Assembly (NCBI GenBank): GCA_031771865.1
Contig: JASISA010000009.1
Coordinates: 496,001 to 560,000, forward strand
Source of the DNA: Nothophaeocryptopus gaeumannii
Taxonomy: Eukaryota; Ascomycota; Dothideomycetes; Mycosphaerellales; Mycosphaerellaceae
Direction: 5' to 3'
Length of the DNA: 64,000 nucleotides
A model generated the notes under the pieces. That model saw only the letters and a program-made list of their open reading frames with translations. It had not been told where the DNA came from and did no database searches. The position numbers and the translations under genes were made by a program. Positions 20,411-31,072 of this stretch are shown here, piece after piece. Every line of letters starts with the position of its first letter. Position 1 is the stretch's first letter.

Positions 20411-23400
20411 CCTTCCAGAGGAGATCGGTAGGGATTCAACAGCAGCGAACACTCATAGGAAACTCCAATGGCAACAAACTCGAAAAAGTCCTGGATTAAA
20501 AAACGTCGACGCTGCTGATAAGTCCCGAAAAGATTGTCGCGTCCTGAGAGAATGTCGTAGTAGTGTTGAAAGAGGCGGAGTGCTCTAGTTGTGGATGGTT
20601 AGACCGACTGATGGAGTCAAGGGACATTCAGAAGGTTGCTCTTATTGTTAGGGAAGGTACTTGTAAGACCGATCCGATGTGAGTCTTGCACACAACTTCT
20701 GATCGAATCTCCAACCCGCTTAAAGGAAAATCCTTGCACAAGGCATGGCTGGCTCAGTGCGACTAGGCCCGATCGTGCATGGCACTGAACTCTGCAGTCT
20801 GCCTATTTCTGTGGCGAGCCTTGGTGACAAGTGAAAGGATCGCTAGCTTGCAACGCGTGTACTTGATCCACTGAGTTAGATGGCGCCTGAACCCGGCCCT
20901 TGCTTCTTTGTGAGGTGCACGGACTGCCGCGCCCGGTCTCTGCGGCTGGTCCGTGTCGTATCTTTGACGGCTTTCGCTAGCCTCACTCCAACCACCAGCG
21001 CTACCAACAGTCATCGACGGGATGATCCGCCGTGATTGATGAAGATGAGCTGCGGAACGGGCGTCTCGTCGAGCGAGTTCCATCCCAGAGGCTCGGTGCA
21101 TAAGAGACCAGCGCTTGCTGGGACATCCCTCCCTAGAGCTGGGACTTACCTCATTGGCCGCAGGCAGATAGCCTTGGAATGAAAGGCCAATCATCACCAT
21201 GTGAGTCTGCCCCTACGTCGTCCCAGCCGGGATAGATGAGGCACAGACGCCCGGGCGTTACGAGAAATTTCTCACAGTTCCGCCTTCTCGAAGATCGCTT
21301 CCCAAACGCTAGAATGGCCGTCATCTCTTGGCGCATTCTGACTTTACAAGTTTCAAGCTTATCCACATCAGCTGCCCAGGCTGATTGGGTGGGTATATGC
21401 CGCCCGAGCACAGAGACTGCAGTCGCACGTCGCTCTTTCCGCTGCGCGACGTGTAGAGTCCAACCTCATCATGCGGGCGTCTGCGTTGAGCGAAAGACGC
21501 AGGCAACGTGCCGATGTGTGAGCAGGGCGGCCTCCGAGGAAGTAGTTTGTCCTCAGGCTTTGCATTGGTGTGTGACAATCCGCTCAGCGGCGAGGCTGCA
21601 TCAGAGTCACACCCCTGATTGGCCTTAGCCTGGGAGCTCGTCGGTCATAATCCTGACTTGAGCTAGGGTGTCTCATTGGGTGCCTGCCTGTGAGATGAAG
21701 ACCAGTACGCTTCTCTCGTACCGTCGAAGATCATGTGTCTTGCAAAGAGCTGCGCCACGCTTGCTCAGAAATGAAGCAATGTTGCCTGACGGTAGCTCGA
21801 ACTGCAAGACATGACCCAGCGTCACGTGTAGAAAAATGGCTCCGAAAACCGTTAGATCAGCGGCGATTGCTCGCAAATTGGACAACGTGTCCTGTATTGC
21901 TGTGCCACTAGTGATGACCCTCGCCTTGTCCAACAAACGTCACCAAATTTCTGCAAGCTCTCGTTGGCACGAAAACGGAGTCTGGACCTCGCGTGGGCGC
22001 CAAGCTTCGACTCGGTCAATCTTGAGATGCCTTGCAGTAGCTCGAAAGACTCTTTCCCGCTATCCAGTTATCGATTATGCAAGCACATCCGTTGATTCCG
22101 TTCTGCAGACCTAATGATTCGTAGCAACATCCCAAGACAGGTGAGGTTGCCGCTGCAGCTCCATCATAGCCGTCGGTACCCATTATCAGCACCTTGTCCC
22201 TCGAGCATGCGCTTATTGAAGAGATGGAAATCAAACTCTGCGGCGCTACTGGATACAAGCTGGGAAGTAGAGCTCCATGATGGTTGAGTAAGTGCTGCAG
22301 AATGATCAAACCAGTCCTGCTAGCAATCCTTCGACGGAATCTGAAAAGAAGGTGCTTACCGTCATCATCTGAAGCAGGAACAGTCGCTAGCTCGCTGCGC
22401 AGTAGGAATACATACTTCGGTTACCGTGGACTGAGAACGTTTGGACACCGTCACCTCGAGCGCGGCAGATCGGATGCTCGTCGGCGGCGACTTACGACGC
22501 CTGCCGTACAATGCATAGGCGCGATGTTTGTTGTACCTTCTGCGCGTCGTTGTCAGGCGAATGTGCCAGCCTCCGAGGGCGAACTTGTCTCTTGAAAGCC
22601 AGCGGCAAGATGGTCTCCGACGCAACCATCGAATTGATTGCTTGAAAATTCGTTCGGCCAATCAGCGTTACGACTCACGGGGACAGGCCCGCCATCTGCA
22701 GGCAGGTGTTCTTCGAGATGCATCTGGTGTGGAAACCGACTCAAGGCAATGCATGTGGAACAAGCGAAACCAACTTCCGTTGGAAGCGCGCAAACGCATC
22801 CTTCTCCACCAATGGATCTCGTATCGTTTGGCCAGGAGCTGCTTGAATCGTGATTACTGCCCGCGGGTGGCAGCCAGCGCTGACCTTGAAACATATCTTG
22901 TGGAGAGCTTGATATTTAGTATAGCACATCTAGCGTAAGCTTGAGCAACGTGGACCGCGCTGCGGTAGCCACCACACGACTGGCATAGGCAAGCTGCATG
23001 GTCGTGCCGGTGGCCTGCTTCATGGCGCCGTTGTTGAAGCATCTGGTGGTTGCGCCAAGGATTTATGGGCCATGTTTGCCATGACATACAAGGCGCCGCG
23101 CTCGATTATAGTAGCAGACATCACTTACACGAAGCAATTGGCGGGTTTCTCGTGCCTGCAAGCCTACGAGCATGGCAGCACTGAAGTGATCTGCTCATTG
23201 CTCTGTTGCTTGTTAGCAGAGCAAGCTATTCCGTTGAGGCGGTTCAAGACCGGACACCCAGGCTTGATGTTCTGTACGCCTTCCTGGAGGTGATACGCCG
23301 ATCGATTGCCAAATTGTCAGAGCATCCAAGGACAGATGGCGCTCAGCCACCAAGCCATAGCTCACGCAAAGATTGCACTTCAGACTTACCGCAAAGGTAC

Positions 23401-25480
23401 CATGCACCACGTGGAAAGTGCGTGCTCTCGATATGTACAACTGCCAGCTGCAGAGATGGTCATATTCGCCGACGAAGAGACGATGGCCATCTGACACTTC
23501 GCGGGACTGTCCGCGCAAGCTCGGAGACCGTCGACGGTGGAGGGCAATGGCAGCCTCTCGACTCGTTTCGGCTGCAACTGATGAAGCAAGACGACCTCTC
23601 AGGTAGATGGCAGGAGCGACGTCCGAATAGCAGTGCCGAGGCATTCTTCAATCAACCTTTAGGAACAGACTGCCAGTCCGTTTGATGCAAAGATTCTGCC
23701 TGCAAACGACCAAGCCCTTCGTCTTGGAAAATCCCATCCTGCGGTGTTCCACGGCGAAAGGCATGATCGACTCAATGGCGCGGCGCGCATCGCAGCCAAG
23801 CCCACTTGCTAGTGCCGAAGACTGCTCTTTGTCCCTCGATTGTAGGGAGGAATGACAGTTTCTTACTGAACACTGATGCCTGAAGCTGCTGTCGAGACGC
23901 AGCAGTAGCACGGCAACGCTGTTGTCGCCAAATGGAACAGAGCTTAACTATTGTCGAATTGAACTTAGTCCCACCCGCGCGAGAAGTGAAAGCACGTAGC
24001 TAGCATGCGTTATTGTTGCATAGTTCACTTTGCAAGCCTTGATGGCCAGGCCCCGGACGTGCGCACTCGATGGGACGACAATGTATATCGGGAGGCGAAC
24101 AATATGTCATATCCTGTCGGTATCTCACAGGCTGCAAGTCATGTCCGCGAATGACAGCGAACTGAAACCTCGTTACTCGTCGAACGCGGTGTAAGCATGG
24201 CGTCTACTTCGAATTCCGTCTCACCGCAAATTCATTTCGCTGCTGTTCGGGGCCCAATGAAACTTTTCTGAGCTGCCGAAGATGAGACGAGGATCGGCAA
24301 TCGAGCGAACAAAATCTTGTAGGGTATCTCGCATCTAATTGTGGTATCCCAGGACTTCCCTCGTCTTGAAGCTGGGGAGGGGAGGGGAGGTAAATGCCAA
24401 GCTTTTGCAACGTTCGGAGTCCATGGGTGCAAGCCGGCATTATCCTCGCGATACCCTCAATTGGGCGAGCTCTTGAGTGCTCGAACGGATCCGAGAGAAA
24501 GTTGATGAGGCACAGAGCTTCTTTAGAAGTCTCCTGTCAAGGAGGAAATTTGCCACTACAGCTTCTGGCCCGGTTTGGTGCATCCGGAGACGGCGGCTGG
24601 CATAGCATCGCGGGAAATAGATGTACCAACTGCCATAGCGGTGAAAGTTGCTTCCTGCCCGTAGAATTTGCCTGCCAACACAAAAGTCTGAGAGACCTTG
24701 CGGCACAGAAATGGCCTGTTCGTTTGACAAGTCAATTTCGCTGCGGTCAGCACCAGGTCTTGTTGGCGTGAGATCGGGCCAAGTCGTCTAAAATTCTTCG
24801 TGACGGACACGACGAGGTCCGAGCATTGCTTCGAGCTGGGAAAAGTAGTTGCTGGTGACCTGCGGAGGACGGTGATGATCCGTCTCCGACACTGGAGGTG
24901 GCCATGAAGATCAGAATCACGTTTCACACCACCAGCTGCACCTCTCCCTCTCCTCAAGTCCAGGTAGTCAGCGAGATCGTGCGTACACATGTCCATCCGT
25001 TAATGTTTTCAGCGGCAGAGTGCTAGACTTCGTTGTATTATCCGATGTCTATGGCTACGATAGCCAGCTCGTGACTGCCGCTGGTGTCCATGGAAGTCTT
25101 GGAGGGTCCTATTTCAGTGACGGACTTCATGTTTCAAGATGATGAGACGGCAATTGGTCTGAAGTATAATGAAGCTCACCATACGAGTGGTTGTTGCATG
25201 TGATGTGGTTGCTGACGTTGACGTTGATGTTGATGTTGATGCTGACGCGAAGTGAAGTGAAGAAGTCGCGTCGAAGACGCGCATATAGATTAGACCGGAC
25301 AAACGTTTCGAAGCGCCGATCTCCGATGACTGCAGGTGGAAATCTTTGGCTTCACTTCGCGCCAACACGCGATCTCTCTCTTTCTCTCCTCCGAGGTACG
25401 TTTCAATATCAAACACACATCTCCAGATCACGTTTTAACCACACACAGCAGGCTTGACATCGACACTAGCAATAGTCAAC
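20411..25480. other. Gene-poor stretch upstream of kinase and HPT1-like genes
   Basis: About 5 kb between two divergent start codons. All open frames are short, overlap on both strands and show no recognisable domain. It may hold a long 5' leader of the kinase gene, regulatory DNA or fully eroded sequence. A TTGATG-type hexamer repeat lies near 25215. I saw no tRNA-like B box. Confidence 0.5.
25211..25246. repeat. GACGTT/GATGTT hexamer repeat
   Basis: About six imperfect copies of GA(C/T)GTT, about 240 bp upstream of the HPT1-like start codon, in its likely promoter or 5' leader. Confidence 0.8.
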
Positions 25481-26299
25481 ATGGCCGACGTCGAGAAGGT
25501 CTACATCACCTACAACCAGGTATGGCATCTGCCTGTTGGCCCATGCAATGTCACATGCAAATACCCGCAACCTGTACTCGACCTCGACTCCATATGCCTA
25601 CGGTCCACATATACTCCCATAATATCTCTGAATGCTGACTCATCTCTTCAATAGGTGCACAAGCTCTGCCAGAACGCGGCCGAGCGCATCCTCAATGACT
25701 TCCAACCCAACCTGATGATCGGTATGTCTGCCTTAGACAACTTTGGCTTATACACCCGTATTGACATGAACGACCTAGCCATCGGCGGCGGTGGCTATGT
25801 TCCCGCCCGTATCCTCCGCTCCTTCCTCAAGAAGCCCGGCAACCCCAATATCCCCATTCAAGCTATCGGCCTTTCCCTCTACGAGTCCCTCCCCACCGAC
25901 TCCCAAATCGAAGCTCCTGGTACCAAAGTCACGCGTACACAATGGCTCGATCTCAGCTCCCTCGAGATGGCGAATCTGATCGGCAAGAACGTGCTCATCG
26001 TGGACGAGGTCGATGACACACGGACGACGTTGGAATACGCTGTCAAAGAGCTACAGAAGGATGTTGCCTTGGCAGCGAAGGCGGCTGGAAAGGAGAAGGA
26101 GCAGGAGAGCACGAGCTTCTCTATCTTCGTACTTCACAATAAGGACAAGAAGAAGAGAGGTAACTTGCCTAAGGATATGGTCGCGCAGAACCGGTATTTG
26201 GCTGCGCGGACCGTGCCGGATGTGTGGATCAACTACCCATGGGAGGCGACGGACATCGATGAGCATGATCGTTTGGCCCAGGAGCAGACGATCGAGTAG
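25481..26299 (+). CDS. HPT1: Hypoxanthine/guanine (or xanthine) phosphoribosyltransferase, three exons
   Basis: Purine salvage enzyme that converts free hypoxanthine or guanine (xanthine in the Xpt1 branch) and PRPP to the nucleotide; cytosolic. Exons are 25481-25519, 25655-25721 and 25779-26299. The introns (135 and 57 nt) have GTATGG and GTATGT donors, and splicing gives 208 aa. Exon 1 encodes MADVEKVYITYNQ, exon 2 VHKLCQNAAERI, and exon 3 begins inside AIGGGGYVPARIL, so the conserved N-terminus is restored only by splicing. The PRPP-binding loop VLIVDEVDDTRTT lies at 107-119. FSIFVLHNKDKKK and VPDVWINYPWEATDI follow, as in yeast Hpt1. Hpt1 and Xpt1 are homologous; I favour Hpt1 from the SRTQW-like and IVDEVDDTR context, with moderate certainty on substrate. 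Confidence 0.9.
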
Positions 26300-27183
26300 G
26301 ACGGATCGGCTGGATCAGGGCCAGGCTACGAAATTTTGAGAAGGCTCTCTATGATTTGATGTGAACCAGGAAGGGAAACCCCGAGCGACCTGGGCCGAAA
26401 GGAAAACGAGATACCATACCAACCAAAACACCGCCATAGAGAGTCATGAGCGGTGTCGAATAATTAGACGCGGTCCAATCATCCTTGATCTGTCTCAGTG
26501 TCCTTGATAGCACTTTCTGCGATTGCTCTAACGCGCTTATGGCGAGATTAGTAACCTCAAAAGCCGGAACAATTTTGATTTAAAACTCCACGACAGGGTA
26601 CAAGAAGAGCAGAGAGACTCCAACTTTGCGCAACGCGTCACTGGCACTGCGCCTAACTATTGAACTGGTATTGGGGTGGGCTTGAATCGCCAAGATCGAA
26701 GAATGACGTTGTTATTCGAAATCTTAGTCTCTACACTGCCCGGCTCAATGCCGCCGTCACAGAGAATATGCCATTTCAGGTGCTCAGACCACAACGTTTC
26801 TTAGCTAGAGGATTATCGCTGCGCTTCGCCTGGCTTTGGGGCCATACAGCTACAAAACACTCCTCACTGACTTGCGCAAGGAGACTCATCGAAGGCGAGA
26901 GGCGCATGGCGTCGTCTTTCGCTGATATAGGATAGAGGGCAGTGAGTGAGTGTGAAGCTAACATTGATCTCGTCAATATTTTGTTCGTACAGCTACCTCG
27001 GCAGCTTCTTCATATTTGTCGTGGAGCCTCCAGGGCAAACGAGTGTACATCAATCATCCCTTCCAAGAATACGGCCAGTCATCATGCAGGCCGGTCAGTC
27101 GTGCAGCCATCAAGCCTTCCAGCATCGTATCGTCTCATGCATCCTGTCATCAATCGTCGTCTCGTATTATCACATGCATGCCA
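26300..27183. other. Convergent intergenic region
   Basis: About 0.9 kb between the convergent ends of the HPT1-like and F-box-like genes. No gene seen. Confidence 0.4.
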
Positions 27184-28458
27184 TCAATAATCACCACCCT
27201 CCATCTTCACATCTTTCACCTCATAGTAACGCTCACGCGACATCATAGCTATCGTCTCCTCAGAAACCACCTTTCGTGGCACTAAACCCTCAACAGAATC
27301 CTCAACAGCCTTTATCTCTTCATCAGACGCAAATAGTGCTCCGAGCATCCACACTGTAGCTTTCTTGTCGTCCTTCTTTCTGGCCACGCGGATCGAGAAG
27401 TCACTTGCCACTGACTTGCCTTCCCCAACCTCCAACTTGTCAATCTTGGCGCAGATACCCTCGATGATGTCCTTGTATCGAACGCCACCGCGAACGACAC
27501 GTCCCTTGCTATTCGTCTCAATGATGGGGTTCTCGATCTCGAGTCTAAAATACCCGTCGGGACGATACTTCACCTCGCGACGCTCCGAGCGACGGTGGTA
27601 GTAGACATTGAGTAGCACAGCACCCACCGGCGGCTGCGTGACGAACATCTCATGAAAGATGCTCTGTGTCTTGTCAAGGCTTGGACGTGCCAGGAAGCGC
27701 AGCGATTCGCAGAGTTGAGCACGATTGAGAATGCTTTGCTCTTCGCTTCCGGCTTCGCGGTGGAAGAGGAAGGGGTTCAGCTGAGAAGGGCGAGATTGGA
27801 GGTACGGACTCTTCTCCTTAGCGTTCTTGAGCTTATACTTCTCTTTGTCAAGGTGGTGGATGTACGGTCGGAGGGTCTTTTCGTTGGAATCGAAGACGAA
27901 GGGGTCTTTGAGAACGATGGAATCGAGAAAGAGATGCTGACGAATGGCCGGCGAAGAGACAACCACGTAGTTGCATCTCTTGTTTACGCGGCGGAAGTTG
28001 ATGATGTCTTCTGCGGGAAGTTGGAGGATGATGAGCTCGAAGAGCTCGCGTGTGTTGAGGACCGCGTGGCAGGAGAAGGCGGTAGTTACTGCGCGAGTGA
28101 GCATCTGATGGCTCCGGCGCTGCGTCTCTTTGAGTGGAGCTTTGTTCTGTCGCTCTGTCAGTTCAGTACACTACGAGGCTTTCGGAACCGCTGAGATACC
28201 GACCTCTGGTACTGAGCGCATGTGGCGGATGGGAAGAAGCGGAAACAGCGGACGCTGCACGTCAGGAAGGGGTTGGTAAGCCCAGGTCTCGTCGCGCCTC
28301 TGTTTGAGGTCGCCGTACTTTTGAGCTTGGTATGGCTGCGTCTCGTCAGCACATTCTCTCCATGAAGGCTTCGGCGCTCAACTTACCTGCACAGCTGTCG
28401 TCCAACCATTACACTCACTGACACCAAATGCCTCGCTGGCTGTTCGCTTCGTCGCCAT
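27184..28458 (-). CDS. F-box-like domain protein, probably three exons
   Basis: Likely substrate adaptor of an SCF ubiquitin ligase, inferred from an F-box-like helical block: TRELFELIILQLPAEDIINFRRVNKRC. The simplest model is one exon from ATG 28104 (306 aa). I prefer exons 28458-28387, 28335-28200 and 28088-27184 (370 aa). The first intron has a GTAAGT donor, GCTGAC branch and GCAG acceptor. The second has a GTATCT donor and GCGCAG acceptor. This adds an N-terminus beginning MATKRTASEAFGVSE and running through YGDLKQRRDETWAYQPLPD. If the second intron is not spliced, exons 1-2 encode a separate 78-aa protein ending at 28171, only 66 bp before ATG 28104; that gap is too tight for two independent genes. 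The C-terminal two thirds has no named domain; such proteins are numerous in Dothideomycetes. Confidence 0.6.
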
Positions 28459-28892
28459 CTTGTACACTCCTTGTCATGCAATGTGATGAATGTTGCCAAG
28501 AGGAAGTGAGGAGCAGCATGGGAGGGATATAACCAAGTGAGAGTTGAAGTGAGGTGAGGTTTTTGAAACGTCCAAGCGACCCACTTCTTGAGTGAACGAT
28601 GATAGTAAAAGCTCACCTGGTTCGATAAAATGGAGAGATGAAGTGAGGTTCGAGAGGGGAGGGTATCCCGTAACAATCGCTTTCATTGGGTATACTGTGG
28701 GTCGTCAAACAAGCAGCATAACATCGTGCTTTTATCCAGAGGCGGTGCAATTCCAATGCTGAAGCAGCTCATCCTGTCACGAGCATGCGGTGCACGATTC
28801 CAGCTCATCATACGTAACCTTGCGTCTTCGCTTCTTCCAATTCCATTCCGTCCTGTATGGAACAGTCATTTCCGAGTAAGAAAAGCCTTTTC
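28459..28892. other. Intergenic region upstream of F-box-like gene
   Basis: Promoter of the F-box-like gene and 3' region of the following minus-strand gene. No other gene seen. Confidence 0.4.
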
Positions 28893-30377
28893 CTACTGCG
28901 GCGTTCCAGAAATCCCCAAGCCCACTGCTGCGTCCCCAGCCGCTCGGACTCGCTTCGCTGGTGGCTCTTCACCTCTGTCAACATTCTTACGGACAGTGCC
29001 CGCACCACCGAACAACTTCGTCTGTCTATACTTATCGACACTTGGCTTCGGCTCGAGCATACCTCGACCCTTGAAGCTCTCGCGCCTGGCCTGCAAATCC
29101 TCCTGACTGGTCCGAAGCATCTGAGATGCCGTGAGAGACGCTTGCGATTCAGTCACTTCATCGTTATCCTGCTCAATGATGTCCGTCTCGGCCTCATTGT
29201 CGTTGTCTGACGCAGAAACTGTTCCATCTGACTGCTCCTGCGACTGCGGCACTGGAAGAGACTGCTGACTGTACACGTCTGGCGTTCGCATGTTGCTCGT
29301 GCGCTGAACAGGAGCTGTTGACGGCACTTTGAGGGCCTGGTGTCGACCATGCGGTGTCTGGAAGGAAGTTTTCTGCAGGCGCTGCGGCGTAGATGGCAAG
29401 CTAGACATGCTGTGGGTGTTCCTGGTGTGTCCCTTCTTCGCTGCTGGCGCAGCGCGAGCAGACTCCTGGCTCGCCATCTCTGACGCTTGAAGCAGTGCGG
29501 CGAATGGCTGCGGCTGTTGTTGGCGAAGGGCTGAACCTCTTGAAGGAGTATTGTACACCGAGCGCGGAGTCGCATCAACTCGTGAAGACAAATAAATTCG
29601 ACGATGCTTCTGGAGCTGTTCCCGACTCTGACGAATGCGCTCGCTCATTAAAGCAACCTTGTCCCCAAGACTCGCAATCTCGTTGTCTTGGCGATCAAGT
29701 TGCCTCTGCTGGTCGTGGGCCTCGTATTCCAGATCTGCGTTTCTCTGTTGCAAGTGCTGAATCTCGCGACACATGCTCTGGTAGAGGTTCTTCTGAACGG
29801 GGATCATGCCCTCCTCGCCTTGCGCTGTTTGTAGTGGAGTCGCTGCGGCTCTCTGTTGTTCCGCGATGCTGACCACCTCGTTCTCGACTTGAGCCATTCG
29901 AGCCTCCACGGCCATGCGCTCAATGGCAGCGGCACTCTCTTGCGATAGCATCTGATACTGAAGCTTATGATGCGCCGCGGCCATCTTAGCTTCCTGTACA
30001 GCTGCCTGCAGTTCCATCATCTTCGTTTTGAGCTCGTCTGACGATGCGTTGTCTAGCTCCTCTGCACTGAAGGACGACGCGAACGGTGCTCCAATGCGAC
30101 TGGCTTGGCTCTGCGTGGGCTGCTGGTCGGTGGGAGGCGGGGTAGAAATGTGCGACACTGGTGGCGTCGGTGTTCGTGTCTTACCGTGGACAGGAACTTG
30201 TGTCGACGGCGGTGGGGTCATGTTGCCGGCGCTCTCAAGGCGATTGAGCCGCGCCTTGGAAGCAGCGGTGGAGCCTTCTGGCAGAGTCGCATGCGATGGC
30301 TCTGGCGTCGCAGGCTCGTAGATCTGAGGCGGTGGGATGAGAGCATCGACGCTCTCTTGCGAATGCTGCGACTCCAT
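28893..30377 (-). CDS. Conserved coiled-coil protein, probably nuclear
   Basis: Predicted 494-aa protein in one exon with an ATG at 30377. The N-terminus is Pro/Ser/Thr-rich (PPSTQVPVHGKTRTPTPP). A coiled coil covers about residues 105-265: DELKTKMMELQAAVQEAKMA, then IQHLQQRNADLEYEAHDQQR and the strongly periodic DRQDNEIASLGDKVALMSER. The C-terminal half is disordered, with an acidic patch (DNEAETDIIEQDND), a short conserved-looking block SVDKYRQTKLFGGAG and a basic PPAKRVR motif that could be a nuclear signal. I recognise the coiled-coil block as typical of a conserved filamentous-ascomycete family without assigned function. A structural or DNA-associated role is a guess. Confidence 0.7.
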   Translation of the reverse strand: MESQHSQESVDALIPPPQIYEPATPEPSHATLPEGSTAASKARLNRLESAGNMTPPPSTQVPVHGKTRTPTPPVSHISTPPPTDQQPTQSQASRIGAPFASSFSAEELDNASSDELKTKMMELQAAVQEAKMAAAHHKLQYQMLSQESAAAIERMAVEARMAQVENEVVSIAEQQRAAATPLQTAQGEEGMIPVQKNLYQSMCREIQHLQQRNADLEYEAHDQQRQLDRQDNEIASLGDKVALMSERIRQSREQLQKHRRIYLSSRVDATPRSVYNTPSRGSALRQQQPQPFAALLQASEMASQESARAAPAAKKGHTRNTHSMSSLPSTPQRLQKTSFQTPHGRHQALKVPSTAPVQRTSNMRTPDVYSQQSLPVPQSQEQSDGTVSASDNDNEAETDIIEQDNDEVTESQASLTASQMLRTSQEDLQARRESFKGRGMLEPKPSVDKYRQTKLFGGAGTVRKNVDRGEEPPAKRVRAAGDAAVGLGISGTPQ

Positions 30378-31072
30378 AGCGAGTTGGAACTGGTATGTCG
30401 GTCGTTCTTGCCGTACTCAGGGTAGTCCGATCGTAGGCAGGCGCAATCGGCTTCTGCGTCTTGAGATGAGGTAGGCGCAGGGGACTGTCGGTGTCGGTGT
30501 CGGTGTCGGTGTCGTCGGCTGTCCAGTCTCCACTGTGCAGTGCGACACGAGGCGAATCACTCAGATGGGTTTCATGCAGTTCTATGCGACCACGAAGCTT
30601 GAGGGAAGGTCCCAAGAATGTGCGTGGCTGACAATGGCAATGTCTGTGTCTGGTCTAGTGCTAGTTGCTGGCGAGAGGGACGAGACGTTCTAGCCACCAC
30701 CACTACTATCAGCGTCGATGGCACGTGCACTTTCTGATAATCACTCCGGGCAACTGGCATCGGCAGCTGTCTGCCGTGAGAGCTTAAGCTCAGAGTGGCC
30801 AGAGCAAACGCGTGTCAGGGGCACAGCATTGCGACAACTGCGTCCCAGCACGGACGACCGTTGCCAACGGCCGACCAACGAGGGGCTGCGAAAAGGGACA
30901 GCAGCAAGAAAAAGAATCGCAGTCGTGCGCAGTCTTCCATCGTCAAGCCAACCTCCAGGGCTGGTACTGCAGGCGCTGACTCTCACCACACGAGAGACAG
31001 ATCGAGTGGCAGGCGCGCCCACGTGCGGTGCTTACAGTACCAGCCATCCTCTTAACCACACGGTCCACACCC
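30378..31072. promoter_or_regulatory. Divergent promoter region with a GTCGGT repeat
   Basis: About 0.7 kb between divergent start codons. A short run of GTCGGT units (about four copies from 30487) lies about 110 bp upstream of the coiled-coil gene. No gene seen. Confidence 0.45.

Noticed and set aside
23206..23685. 159-aa plus-strand open frame upstream of the HPT1-like gene
   Set aside because: Opposite strand is open over the same range; no domain or transposon-like motif.
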